From positions 29,371-93,370 of the forward strand of contig NZ_CAMJOS010000012.1 in assembly GCF_946407605.1 (NCBI RefSeq): a DNA stretch of 64,000 nucleotides, read 5' to 3'. The first letter of the stretch is position 1, and each line of letters begins with the position of its first letter. The position numbers were made by a program, and so were the translations under genes. Under the pieces are notes generated by a model. That model made no database searches. It saw only the letters and a list, made by a program, of their open reading frames with translations, and had not been told where the DNA came from. Source of the DNA: an uncultured Prevotella sp. (GTDB lineage Bacteria; Bacteroidota; Bacteroidia; Bacteroidales; Bacteroidaceae). Below, piece by piece: positions 1 through 8,295 of this stretch.

Positions 1-836
1 ACACCGTGATGCCCATGGTAGTGCTGGTGAATGGCGAGACGGCTTCGGCCTCGGAGATTACCAGTGGTGCCTTGCAGGATCTTGATCGAGCAGTCATAGT
101 AGGTACGCGTACCTATGGTAAGGGCTTGGTGCAGGTGCCGCTCGACTTGCCTTATAATACAAATGTGAAGATTACCACCTCGCACTATTACATCCCTTCT
201 GGACGCTGTATCCAAGCCATCAACTACAAGCGCGACGGTAAGGAGCGTATTGCCGATTCGCTGACCAATGTGTTTCATACCCGTGGGGGTAGGGAGGTGC
301 GCGATGGTGGCGGCATCATGCCCGACTTGGTAGTGAAGAACGACACGATGCCTAACATTGCCTATTACCTCTCGGCTGGCGGCATGGACTCTACGGAGGT
401 GTTGTTCGACTATGTGGTGGACTACATCAACCAGCATCCTACCATCGCTGCCGCTAACGACTTCCATATCACAGAGGCAGACTGGCAGACCTTCCGTCAG
501 CGTGTCATCGATAGCGGCTTTACCTATGACCCCGTGTCGAAGAAGCAGTTTGACGAGTTGGTGAAGACGGCCAAGTTCGAGGGCTACTATGATGAGGCAA
601 AAGATGCCTTCGACGCGTTGGAGCAGAAACTGAAACACGATGTGGCCAGCGATCTGGACAAGCATCGTGCCACTATCCAGCAGATGCTGGAGATGGATAT
701 CATCTCGTCGTACTACTATCAGAAGGGCAGCATTGAGGCTGGACTGAATTACGACACCCAGCTGAAGGAGGCCGAGCGCATCCTGAAATCGACAGAGGAA
801 TATCAGCGCATCCTCCATCCCGTGAAGCAGAAATAA
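1..836 (+). CDS. S41 family C-terminal processing peptidase, 3' part
   Basis: This is the C-terminal part of a serine protease of the S41 (Ctp/tail-specific protease) family; the gene enters from the left edge, with codons in frame from base 3. The catalytic serine lies in the segment NGETASASE near the start of the visible part, and the partner lysine in TYGKGLVQ about 30 residues later. The following 180 residues are charged and helical, as in the C-terminal regions of Bacteroidota periplasmic Ctp proteases. Family members cleave periplasmic proteins near their C-termini. Any signal peptide and the PDZ domain would lie outside the window. The next gene starts 10 bases downstream on the same strand, so the two are probably cotranscribed. 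Confidence 0.9.
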   Translation, partial: TVMPMVVLVNGETASASEITSGALQDLDRAVIVGTRTYGKGLVQVPLDLPYNTNVKITTSHYYIPSGRCIQAINYKRDGKERIADSLTNVFHTRGGREVRDGGGIMPDLVVKNDTMPNIAYYLSAGGMDSTEVLFDYVVDYINQHPTIAAANDFHITEADWQTFRQRVIDSGFTYDPVSKKQFDELVKTAKFEGYYDEAKDAFDALEQKLKHDVASDLDKHRATIQQMLEMDIISSYYYQKGSIEAGLNYDTQLKEAERILKSTEEYQRILHPVKQK

Positions 837-846
837 AAAGAGCACT

Positions 847-3843
847 ATGGCAAACATACCACAGGAATTCAACACGTTCTATCTGAAGGATGTGTCGTTT
901 GTCAACTTGATGACGCGTCGCATCTTCAACGTGCTTATCGTGGCCAATCCCTACGATGCCTTCATGCTGGAGGACGACGGACGTGTGGACGAGAAAATAT
1001 TTGACGAGTACACCGAACTGGGCATGCGCTATCCGCCAACCTTCACTCAGGTGAGTACCACCGATGAGGCTCGTCATGTGCTGGACACCACCAACATCGA
1101 CTTGGTGATCTGTATGCCTGGTACAGCCGACAATGATGCCTTTACGGTGGCCCGCGAGGTGAAAGCCATCAAGCCTTCTGTGCCCTGTGTGGTGCTGACA
1201 CCCTTCAGTCATGGTATCACCAAGCGTATGCAGAACGAGGATATGACCATCTTCGACTATGTGTTCTGCTGGCTGGGCAACACCAACCTCATCCTCTCAA
1301 TCATCAAGCTGATTGAGGACAAGATGAATATTGAGCACGATATTGAGGAGGCTGGCGTGCAGATGATCCTGCTTGTGGAGGATAACATCCGCTTCTATTC
1401 CAGCGTGCTGCCCAACCTCTATAATTATATCCTGCAGCAGTCTAAGAATTTCTCTACTGAGGCCCTCAACCCCCACGCTGCTGCCCAGCGTAAGCGTGGA
1501 CGCCCCAAGGTGGTGCTGGCCACGAACTATGAGGAGGCCATGCAGATCTATGAGAAGTACAAAGACAATACGTTAGGCGTCATCAGCGACACGCGCTTCC
1601 CCATGCAAACGCCTATAGGCAGATTGAGTCATGTGGAGGAGGGAGACCCAGAGGCTGGTTTGAAGCTGCTGCGCGAGATTAGGAAGATTGACGAGTATGT
1701 GCCGCTGATATTGGAGAGCAGCGAGGTGCAGAACCGTGAGAAGGCATGGGCTGAGGGTTTTGACTTCCTGGACAAGAACTCGAAGAAGTTCAATGTGGAC
1801 CTGCGTCAGATGATTGAGGAGCATCTGGGCTTCGGCGACTTCGTGTTCCGTGACCCTGAGACTCATGAAGAGGTGGCGCGTGTGTCTTCACTGAAAGAGT
1901 TGCAGGACAATATCTTCAAGATACCTCACGACTCGCTGATGCACCACATACGCCGCAATCACATGAGCCGTTGGCTCTGTGCGCGTGCCATCTTCCCTGT
2001 AAGTCAGTTCCTGAAAAACGTTACATGGCATAAGTTGCAGGATGTGGATGCCCACCGACAGATTATTTTCGATGCCATTGTGCAGTACCGACGGATGAAG
2101 AACATCGGCGTGGTAGCTGTGTTCGACCGACTGAAGTTCGACCGTTACGCTCACTTCGCCCGCATCGGCGAGGGCTCGTTAGGCGGCAAAGGTCGTGGCT
2201 TGGCATTCCTCGATAATATCATCAAGCGTCATCATGAGTTGAACCAGTTTGAAAATGCTACCGTGCAGATTCCTAAGACGGTGGTGCTCTGTACCGACTT
2301 CTTCGACCGCTTCATGGACGATAACAACCTGTGGAGCATAGCCCTGAGCGACGCGCCCGATGAGGTTATCCTGCAACACTTCCTCAAGGCCCAGTTGCCT
2401 GACGACCTCATTGAGGACTTCTTCATTTTCTTCGACGCCATCAAGACGCCTATCGCAGTGCGCTCGTCGTCATTATTGGAAGACTCCCATTATCAGCCGT
2501 TTGCAGGCATCTACTCTACCTATATGATTCCCTGGCTCGACGATAAGTACGAGATGCTCCGCATGCTGGCCTGTGCCATTAAGAGCGTTTATGCTAGCGT
2601 CTATTATCGCGACTCGAAGGCCTATATGACGGCCACACAGAATGTGATTGACCAAGAAAAGATGGCGGTCATACTGCAGGAGGTCGTAGGCAACCGCTAT
2701 GGCGATCTGTTCTATCCCACATTCTCTGGTGTGCTCCGTTCACTGAACTACTATCCCATTGGCGACGAAACGGCCGAGGAAGGTATTGCCTCACTGGCCT
2801 TGGGTTTGGGAAAATATATCGTTGACGGTGGACAGACGCTGCGCGTCAGCCCCTACCATCCACATCAGGTGCTGCAAACCAGCGAGATGGAGACAGCATT
2901 GCGCGAGACACAGACTCGCTTTTATGCGTTGGATATGAGTCATGTGGGCGACGACTTCAAGGTGGACGATGGCTTCAATATCAAGAGCCTGCGCATCAAA
3001 CAGGCCGATGCCGACGGCTCGCTCACCTATATCGCTTCGACCTTCGACCCCATGGATCAGGTCATCCGCGATGGTATCTATGAGGGCGGCCGAAAGATTA
3101 TCTCGTTCTGTGGCGTGCTCCAGCAAGGTGTATTCCCGTTGCCCGAACTGCTTCAGATGTCGCAGAAGCTCGGTTCAGAGGAGATGCGCCGACCGGTGGA
3201 GATAGAGTTTGCCTGCAACCTGAACGATGACCGTACGGGCGACTTCTATCTGCTTCAGATTCGTCCTATCGTCGATTCGAAGCAGGTGCTCGACGAAGAC
3301 CTTCAGCAGATTCCTGACGAGCAATGTCTGTTGCGCTCGAGCAACTCTCTGGGTCATGGCATCTCTGAGGATGTGTTCGACGTGGTATATGTGAAGACCG
3401 ACGAGAACTTCACGGCATCGAACAATCCTATGATTGCCAGTGAGATTGAGCGAATCAACCGCAAGTTCCTCGATGAAGACAAGAACTATATCCTCATTGG
3501 CCCAGGCCGATGGGGCTCCAGTGACTACTGGCTGGGCATCCCTGTGAAGTGGCCGCATATCTCGGCAGCACGTGTCATTGTGGAGGCTGGCCTGAAGAAC
3601 TATCACGTAGATCCCTCGCAGGGCACGCATTTCTTCCAGAACCTCACTTCCTTTGGCGTGGGCTACTTCACCATCAACACCTATACGGGCGATGGCGTGA
3701 TGCAAAAAGAAATCCTCGACAGCATGCCTGCCGTCGAGGAAACAGAATTTGTGCGCCATGTGCGCTTCGATCGTCCGCTCAAGGTGATGATGGACGGCAA
3801 GAAGCAGACTGGTGTGGTGCTTCTGCCTTCGGACGAAGAATAA
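847..3843 (+). CDS. PEP/pyruvate-binding ATP-grasp protein with two receiver-like domains
   Basis: A 998-residue protein. Residues about 25-150 resemble a response-regulator receiver that has lost its phosphoacceptor (IDLVICMPG where Asp is expected). Residues about 172-325 look like an intact receiver: acidic pair in LLVEDN (Glu178/Asp179), candidate phosphoacceptor Asp248 in VISDTRFP and conserved-type Lys310 in FDFLDK. From about residue 430 comes a pyruvate phosphate dikinase/PEP synthase N-terminal ATP-grasp fold, with GSLGGKGRGLAF at about 444-455 and the AVRSSSLLEDS loop downstream. A C-terminal block with ILIGPGRWGSSDYW closes the protein. The swivelling phosphohistidine domain and the PEP-utilising TIM barrel of true PpdK/PpsA are absent, so it is unlikely to be a complete dikinase. 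Its phosphotransfer partner and substrate are unknown. It follows the S41 protease by 10 bases. Confidence 0.85.
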   Translation: MANIPQEFNTFYLKDVSFVNLMTRRIFNVLIVANPYDAFMLEDDGRVDEKIFDEYTELGMRYPPTFTQVSTTDEARHVLDTTNIDLVICMPGTADNDAFTVAREVKAIKPSVPCVVLTPFSHGITKRMQNEDMTIFDYVFCWLGNTNLILSIIKLIEDKMNIEHDIEEAGVQMILLVEDNIRFYSSVLPNLYNYILQQSKNFSTEALNPHAAAQRKRGRPKVVLATNYEEAMQIYEKYKDNTLGVISDTRFPMQTPIGRLSHVEEGDPEAGLKLLREIRKIDEYVPLILESSEVQNREKAWAEGFDFLDKNSKKFNVDLRQMIEEHLGFGDFVFRDPETHEEVARVSSLKELQDNIFKIPHDSLMHHIRRNHMSRWLCARAIFPVSQFLKNVTWHKLQDVDAHRQIIFDAIVQYRRMKNIGVVAVFDRLKFDRYAHFARIGEGSLGGKGRGLAFLDNIIKRHHELNQFENATVQIPKTVVLCTDFFDRFMDDNNLWSIALSDAPDEVILQHFLKAQLPDDLIEDFFIFFDAIKTPIAVRSSSLLEDSHYQPFAGIYSTYMIPWLDDKYEMLRMLACAIKSVYASVYYRDSKAYMTATQNVIDQEKMAVILQEVVGNRYGDLFYPTFSGVLRSLNYYPIGDETAEEGIASLALGLGKYIVDGGQTLRVSPYHPHQVLQTSEMETALRETQTRFYALDMSHVGDDFKVDDGFNIKSLRIKQADADGSLTYIASTFDPMDQVIRDGIYEGGRKIISFCGVLQQGVFPLPELLQMSQKLGSEEMRRPVEIEFACNLNDDRTGDFYLLQIRPIVDSKQVLDEDLQQIPDEQCLLRSSNSLGHGISEDVFDVVYVKTDENFTASNNPMIASEIERINRKFLDEDKNYILIGPGRWGSSDYWLGIPVKWPHISAARVIVEAGLKNYHVDPSQGTHFFQNLTSFGVGYFTINTYTGDGVMQKEILDSMPAVEETEFVRHVRFDRPLKVMMDGKKQTGVVLLPSDEE

Positions 3844-3846
3844 GCT

Positions 3847-4860
3847 TTACTGTCCGCCGAGGCGTGAGAAGTACTCAATGATATCTTCCCACGTCTTGAA
3901 TGTGTCGGAACCAAACTCCAAGAGGGTGGCCATCGTGTCGCCCTCTTTTTTCTTGCTGATCAGATAATCGCCATAGAGCAGGTCGCGACGTTGAGTATAG
4001 ATGGTATGGCGCCAAGCCGGTACGTTGATATACTCCTCCAACCATTGCCCATAGCGGTTCTCCGTTGGGTAATCATCCTCACATACAAAGAACACCTGAT
4101 AGTTCTCAATGAGCATCCTCACGGCCTTCTGGCTGCTGCTGGTGGGTTTGTTGTAGGCATCGCAAAGCGTCTCTATACCTATATATATTATGGGACGCTG
4201 GCGGTTCTCTTGCTGGTCATCAATCCATCGGATTACTGGCACCACGCTGTGCATAAACGAGCGGTCGTCCATGCGGTGCTCGCCATGAAAGTGTGTGGCC
4301 AGGGGATAATGTTCGCGGAAGAGGTCGAAGGTGTCAACGATGTCGTCTTTGTCACCGAAGAGACCATAGACGCGACGCTTCTCTTTTTCAAGTTCCTCGT
4401 CGCTGAGGGCTTCAAGCCCTGAGAAACGCTGCTCGGAGGCCAGGCGGTATTCCTTCACCATCGCCTTGTCCACATAGAACTGTTGTACACCATCCAGACG
4501 AGGGTTCTGAAAGGTCTGAGTGCCCGTCAGACCATGCGACTGCATGGTGTCGGCAATGCATAGGGCGGGGTTCATGCAGATACGGTCGAAGCCGTAGAGC
4601 TGCTCGGTGTACATGCCACCCATCGACGTACCCAGAATCAGGTCGGGCTTCTCAGTCTCGCACAGCTCTTTCAGCAGCGCCTGTGCCTCTTCAGGATGTA
4701 CGGGCAGGTCGGGTGCAATAACCTTGGCGTTGGGCAGAATAGTGCGCAGACGGGTCACTGTGCCGCTCTGTCCGCTACTGCCAAATCCGTGCACATACAT
4801 CACAGTTTTTCCCTTCATCAGTTCAGGGAATTGCTTTACATATTGGTTCTGTTGTTCCAT
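3847..4860 (-). CDS. YqiA-like esterase fused to a degenerate nucleotidase-like domain
   Basis: A 337-residue protein from the ATG at 4860; a TTG four codons upstream is less likely. Residues about 18-215 are an alpha/beta hydrolase of the YqiA/YcfP (UPF0227) type: an oxyanion-side HGFGSSG, nucleophile elbow GTSMGG with Ser79, and a late His in RSFMHSV. The last 115 residues resemble the 5'(3')-deoxyribonucleotidase (HAD-like) fold, with GDYLISKKK and LLEFGSDTFKTWEDI. The nucleophile motif DxDG expected at its start reads YIGIETL, so this half should be catalytically dead. A TAnnTTTG promoter lies only about 10 bases before the ATG. The stop lies 3 bases from that of the upstream plus-strand gene, so the two converge. 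The substrate is unknown. Confidence 0.75.
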   Translation of the reverse strand: MEQQNQYVKQFPELMKGKTVMYVHGFGSSGQSGTVTRLRTILPNAKVIAPDLPVHPEEAQALLKELCETEKPDLILGTSMGGMYTEQLYGFDRICMNPALCIADTMQSHGLTGTQTFQNPRLDGVQQFYVDKAMVKEYRLASEQRFSGLEALSDEELEKEKRRVYGLFGDKDDIVDTFDLFREHYPLATHFHGEHRMDDRSFMHSVVPVIRWIDDQQENRQRPIIYIGIETLCDAYNKPTSSSQKAVRMLIENYQVFFVCEDDYPTENRYGQWLEEYINVPAWRHTIYTQRRDLLYGDYLISKKKEGDTMATLLEFGSDTFKTWEDIIEYFSRLGGQ

Positions 4861-4869
4861 AATTGTGTG

Positions 4870-4877
4870 CAAAGATA
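4870..4877 (-). promoter_or_regulatory. Bacteroidota -7 promoter for the esterase gene
   Basis: TATCTTTG read on the minus strand matches TAnnTTTG. The ATG lies 10 bases downstream, so transcription would begin within a few bases of the start codon and the mRNA may be almost leaderless. Confidence 0.6.
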
Positions 4878-4960
4878 CTTTTTTTTTCGTTATTCTGCAA
4901 CTTTTCTATTGTTATTTGCGTCTATCATATAAAAGTAAAACTTAAAAAGCAGAAAAGACA

Positions 4961-5692
4961 ATGAAAAAATTAGTATTGTGTGCAATGGCTGTGAGCCTGA
5001 TGTTGCTTACCTCGTGTGTGAATTTCGACTTTGGTAGGAAGATCAAGCCCAGCGATGTGATTGTTGAAAAGGAGTATGCTATGGAGGCGTTTACATCGAT
5101 GGATGTCGATGTGGTTGCCACCGTGAAGTTCGTGCAGAGCGAGGCAGGCGACTATCGTGTGACGCTGAAGGCCCCCGACAATTATATCGAGTTGTTCAAC
5201 TTCGAAGTGGAGGACAATGAGTTAGGAATTGAGTTCGTACGCCACAATATCCAGATTGTATCGAATGACGTGCTGATTACGGTCTATGCACCGACGATTA
5301 AGGAGGTGGAGAACTCTGGCGTTTCAGATATCACTATCGAAGGACTGAAGGTACCGCAATTGAAGGTTGAGAATTCTGGCGTAGGCTCGCTGAAATTGAA
5401 AGACCTTTCTGTAGATAGGTTGACGGCAGAGTGCTCAGGCGTGGGAAGCATCAAGATGGGTGGTGTGGCCGACAAGGCTATTCTGAGATGCACGGGTGTG
5501 GGCAGTATCGAGGCCAAGCATCTGAAGGCACGATGCTTGAAAGGTGAGGTGACAGGCGTTGGCGGCATAGAGTGCAATGTTACTGACTCGCTGAAAGCCC
5601 TTGTCAGCGGTGTAGGTGCCCTGAAATATACCGGTGACCCCAAAAGCAAGATTCTGAACCGCACGGGTGTGGGTAATATCTCAGAACTCTAA
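4961..5692 (+). CDS. GIN-domain (DUF2807) lipoprotein
   Basis: A 243-residue envelope protein. The N-terminus is a lipoprotein signal, with a hydrophobic stretch ending in lipobox LLTSC (Cys at residue 19). The rest matches the putative auto-transporter adhesin head GIN domain (DUF2807): repeated short beta strands with the motif S/T-G-V-G-S/A appear at least six times (for example SGVGSLKLKD, SGVGSIKMGG, TGVGSIEAKH), as in a beta-helix-like stack. Function is not established for the family, which is common in Bacteroidota and usually membrane anchored. It stands alone, divergent from the esterase, with a 369-base gap before fructose-bisphosphate aldolase. Confidence 0.85.
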   Translation: MKKLVLCAMAVSLMLLTSCVNFDFGRKIKPSDVIVEKEYAMEAFTSMDVDVVATVKFVQSEAGDYRVTLKAPDNYIELFNFEVEDNELGIEFVRHNIQIVSNDVLITVYAPTIKEVENSGVSDITIEGLKVPQLKVENSGVGSLKLKDLSVDRLTAECSGVGSIKMGGVADKAILRCTGVGSIEAKHLKARCLKGEVTGVGGIECNVTDSLKALVSGVGALKYTGDPKSKILNRTGVGNISEL

Positions 5693-5781
5693 AAATACGA
5701 ATCAGAATTGATTTATGTCAATTAGTTGACGAATTGTAAGAAAAAGGCACAAAAAAGTTTGTAGTTGTAAGTAAAACCACC

Positions 5782-5789
5782 TAACTTTG
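5782..5789 (+). promoter_or_regulatory. Distal -7 promoter in the leader region of fructose-bisphosphate aldolase
   Basis: TAACTTTG followed by C matches TAnnTTTG. A hairpin with a T-tract begins about 45 bases downstream, so this promoter would make a short RNA or an attenuated leader for the aldolase gene, whose start is 273 bases away. Confidence 0.6.
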
Positions 5790-5832
5790 CATCGTGTTTT
5801 TCATAGTATTAGATTTAAGGTTAACAAAGGTT

Positions 5833-5857
5833 GGGTCACAGCGGTGACCCTTTTTTT
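5833..5857 (+). terminator. Terminator-like hairpin inside the aldolase leader
   Basis: GGGTCAC (5833-5839) pairs perfectly with GTGACCC (5844-5850) over a 4-base loop and is followed directly by seven T residues. It could end read-through from the GIN-domain gene, release a roughly 60-base transcript from the promoter at 5782, or act as an attenuator for the downstream aldolase gene. Confidence 0.65.
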
Positions 5858-6009
5858 ATGTTTAGACGCCAGAATACGACAACGGTTTTGTCAACTGCAC
5901 GTTGCATTTTCGTTGGTTTTGGTAGCCTATATATGGTATGGAATTTTAAAATCCGTGAAATACTTGAATAAAATGGGTCGGGAACACAAGAAATATGAAA
6001 TATTATTTG

Positions 6010-6017
6010 TAATTTTG
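6010..6017 (+). promoter_or_regulatory. Proximal -7 promoter of the aldolase gene
   Basis: TAATTTTG followed by C matches TAnnTTTG and lies 44 bases before the aldolase ATG, a usual distance in this phylum. It lies downstream of the 5833 hairpin and so would escape any attenuation there. Confidence 0.6.
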
Positions 6018-6061
6018 CGGTCAGAAAATTTTCGGTAACATTTTAACATCAAAAATTAATT

Positions 6062-7063
6062 ATGGTAAACTACAAGGATTTGGGTCTCGTAAATACTCGC
6101 GAGATGTTCAAGAGAGCAGTAGCCGGTGGCTATGCTATCCCCGCTTTCAACTTCAACACAATGGAGCAGATGCAGGCTATCGTAATGGCTGCAGTTGAGA
6201 CAAAGTCACCTGTTATCATGCAGGTTTCTAAGGGCGCTCGCAACTATGCTAACGCTACTATCCTGCGCTACATGGCTGAGGGTGCTGTAGCTTATGCTAA
6301 GGAGCTCGGCTGTGAGCATCCTGAGATCGTTCTGCACCTCGACCACGGTGATACCTTCGAGCTCTGTAAGGATTGTATCGACATGGGCTTCTCTTCAGTT
6401 ATGATCGACGGTTCTTCTCTGCCTTACGAGGAGAATATCGCTTTGGCAAAGAAGGTTGTTGACTATGCTCATCAGTTCGACGTAACAGTTGAGGCTGAGC
6501 TCGGCGTGCTCGCTGGTGTTGAGGATGAGGTTGCTGCTGCAGAGTCTCACTACACCAAGCCTGAGGAGGTTATCGACTTCTCTACCCGCACAGGTTGCGA
6601 CTCTCTGGCTATCTCTATCGGTACCTCTCACGGTGCTCACAAGTTCACCCCAGAGCAGTGCACACTCGTTAACGGCGTGCTCGTTCCACCACCATTGGCA
6701 TTCGACATCCTGCATGAGATCGAGAAGAAGCTTCCTGGATTCCCCATCGTGCTCCACGGTTCTTCTTCAGTTCCTATGGAAGAGGTCAACACCATCAACA
6801 AGTACGGTGGTCACCTCGAGGCTGCTATCGGTATCCCCGAGGAGCAACTGCGTGAGGCTTCAAAGAGCGCTGTTTGCAAGATCAACATCGACTCTGACTC
6901 TCGTCTCGCTATGACTGCTGCTATCCGCAAGCATTTGGCTGAGCATCCTGGAGACTTCGACCCACGTCAGTATCTGAAGCCTGCTCGCGAGAACATGAAG
7001 AAGATGTACATCCACAAGATTGTGAATGTGCTTGGTTCTGACGGCAAGCTCGCTCAGTGCTAA
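6062..7063 (+). CDS. fbaA: Class II fructose-1,6-bisphosphate aldolase
   Basis: A 333-residue cytosolic zinc enzyme that splits fructose 1,6-bisphosphate into glyceraldehyde 3-phosphate and dihydroxyacetone phosphate in glycolysis, or joins them in gluconeogenesis. Metal-ligand motifs are visible: LHLDHGD near residue 91-97, VEAELG, GTSHGAHKF, and VLHGSSS. The length is normal for the Bacteroidota enzyme. Codon use is strongly biased (repeated GCT, GAG, AAG, CTC), unlike its neighbours, as expected for a highly expressed gene. It is monocistronic: two upstream promoters, and a strong terminator 15 bases past the stop. Confidence 0.96.
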   Translation: MVNYKDLGLVNTREMFKRAVAGGYAIPAFNFNTMEQMQAIVMAAVETKSPVIMQVSKGARNYANATILRYMAEGAVAYAKELGCEHPEIVLHLDHGDTFELCKDCIDMGFSSVMIDGSSLPYEENIALAKKVVDYAHQFDVTVEAELGVLAGVEDEVAAAESHYTKPEEVIDFSTRTGCDSLAISIGTSHGAHKFTPEQCTLVNGVLVPPPLAFDILHEIEKKLPGFPIVLHGSSSVPMEEVNTINKYGGHLEAAIGIPEEQLREASKSAVCKINIDSDSRLAMTAAIRKHLAEHPGDFDPRQYLKPARENMKKMYIHKIVNVLGSDGKLAQC

Positions 7064-7080
7064 TCCGCATACGACATAAA

Positions 7081-7120
7081 AAAAAGAATCCCCACCAATC
7101 GGCGGGGATTCTTTTTTTTA
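7081..7120. terminator. Bidirectional intrinsic terminator after the aldolase gene
   Basis: GAATCCCC (7086-7093) pairs with GGGGATTC (7104-7111). A-rich sequence before and eight T residues after extend the stem, so it can work on both strands: for the aldolase gene (+) and for the DUF4831 gene (-), which converge here. Confidence 0.9.
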
Positions 7121-7136
7121 TCCTGTATTTGATTCT

Positions 7137-8243
7137 TTATTTAGGCTGTTCCGAATCCAGTCGTTCTACGCCACCGGTAATGGGGTTGAGCCATAGGTGG
7201 GTGGTGTAGTGTTTGTTGAAGAGCTCGCCGCTCAGCAGCTCTACATTGCCAAACTGAGGTGCAGGCTGTTCAGAGGTGATGATGCTGTTGATGCCCTGAT
7301 AGAGCGTGACGCGCATCTTGCCAGGCACATTGACATAAACCCCAGCCTCGTAAATCTTTTTCTTGGCCTTGGCGGCAGCCTCCTCGTCAATGGGAGGAAC
7401 GGTGTTCAGGTCTTCCACGCTGACATAGTAAGGAGCACCAGAGAGGTCGTCGGTATCAACCAGACCGTTGATCTGTGATAGACGGAACAGCAGCTGACGC
7501 TGGAAAGGACCGTCAGGACAGATCACCAGCGAGTGCTCGGTTGTGTCACACTCGTAGGTGCCTTTGAACATACTGGTCAGCGCCTTGTCCTGTTCGTCTA
7601 TCTGGTTGAGCATCAGTCGCATCTGGTTGCCGTCCTGAGGCATGAAGTCGGCCTGTCCCTTGATGAGCAGGTTACGATTCTCGCGCAGGTCGTAAATCTC
7701 CCTGGCGGTTAGCTCTGCCATCTTTGCTGTGCTGCTGGCTGACAGAATCTCCTGATTCATCAGCTGTCGTGGGTTCACGGCCTTTGGCTTTGGGGCAGGC
7801 ACGAAAGGCTTCAGCGGCTGTGCGGTCGAAGGCTCGGCATTGATAGCCAGCAAACGTCCGTCGTCGGCCAAAGCCACATTGGCAGCCACTGTCTTGGCAT
7901 TAAACTTGATGGCAAAGGCCTTCGTTGAGTCAGCCACGCCCTCGGGAATCATCTGCACTCGGATGATACGATGCTGGATGCTGGGCTCCATGGGTACGTC
8001 CTTCAGTCGCATATAACGCTGGGCATAAGCGGCAAAGTCGCCAGGGGTGTAGGTGGTCTTCTCAACCAGCAGATTGATGCGGATAGCCGTCTTAGGCAGG
8101 AAATAAACGGCTCCTTCGGGCGTTACTCCTGGCTGATAATCGCTGATCTGCGTCTGGGCGCTTAAAGGTAAACAAGCCAACAGGTAAAAAGGTACCAGCC
8201 GTTTTACCCATTTACTCACCTTTGTGTCTCTGTTCTGTTTCAT
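7137..8243 (-). CDS. DUF4831 family protein
   Basis: A 368-residue exported protein of a Bacteroidota-specific family of unknown function. The start at ATG 8243 (MKQNRDTK) is preferred over an in-frame GTG five codons upstream. A signal peptide is evident, with a basic start, a hydrophobic core LVPFYLLACLPL and probable cleavage after SAQ. The following YFLPKTAIRINLLVEKTTYTPG segment matches the family's N-terminal region. It lies 52 bases after the NAD(P)HX repair gene on the same strand with no promoter motif in between, so the two are probably cotranscribed. It shares the bidirectional terminator with the aldolase gene. Confidence 0.8.
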   Translation of the reverse strand: MKQNRDTKVSKWVKRLVPFYLLACLPLSAQTQISDYQPGVTPEGAVYFLPKTAIRINLLVEKTTYTPGDFAAYAQRYMRLKDVPMEPSIQHRIIRVQMIPEGVADSTKAFAIKFNAKTVAANVALADDGRLLAINAEPSTAQPLKPFVPAPKPKAVNPRQLMNQEILSASSTAKMAELTAREIYDLRENRNLLIKGQADFMPQDGNQMRLMLNQIDEQDKALTSMFKGTYECDTTEHSLVICPDGPFQRQLLFRLSQINGLVDTDDLSGAPYYVSVEDLNTVPPIDEEAAAKAKKKIYEAGVYVNVPGKMRVTLYQGINSIITSEQPAPQFGNVELLSGELFNKHYTTHLWLNPITGGVERLDSEQPK

Positions 8244-8295
8244 CTTTCGTATTTTCACCTTTTATTATTATACTCTTTTACTCGTTGCCCTTTTG

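Larger units (their letters stand above)
5693..6061. other. Intergenic region with two promoters and a hairpin
   Basis: These 369 bases hold the promoter at 5782, the terminator-like hairpin at 5833 and a second promoter at 6010. A short open frame at 5787-6038 has no recognisable features and overlaps the hairpin, so it was not called a gene. Confidence 0.6.

Noticed and set aside
5787..6038. 83-codon open frame in the aldolase leader
   Set aside because: It spans the terminator-like hairpin and the second promoter and has no recognisable protein features; more likely non-coding leader.
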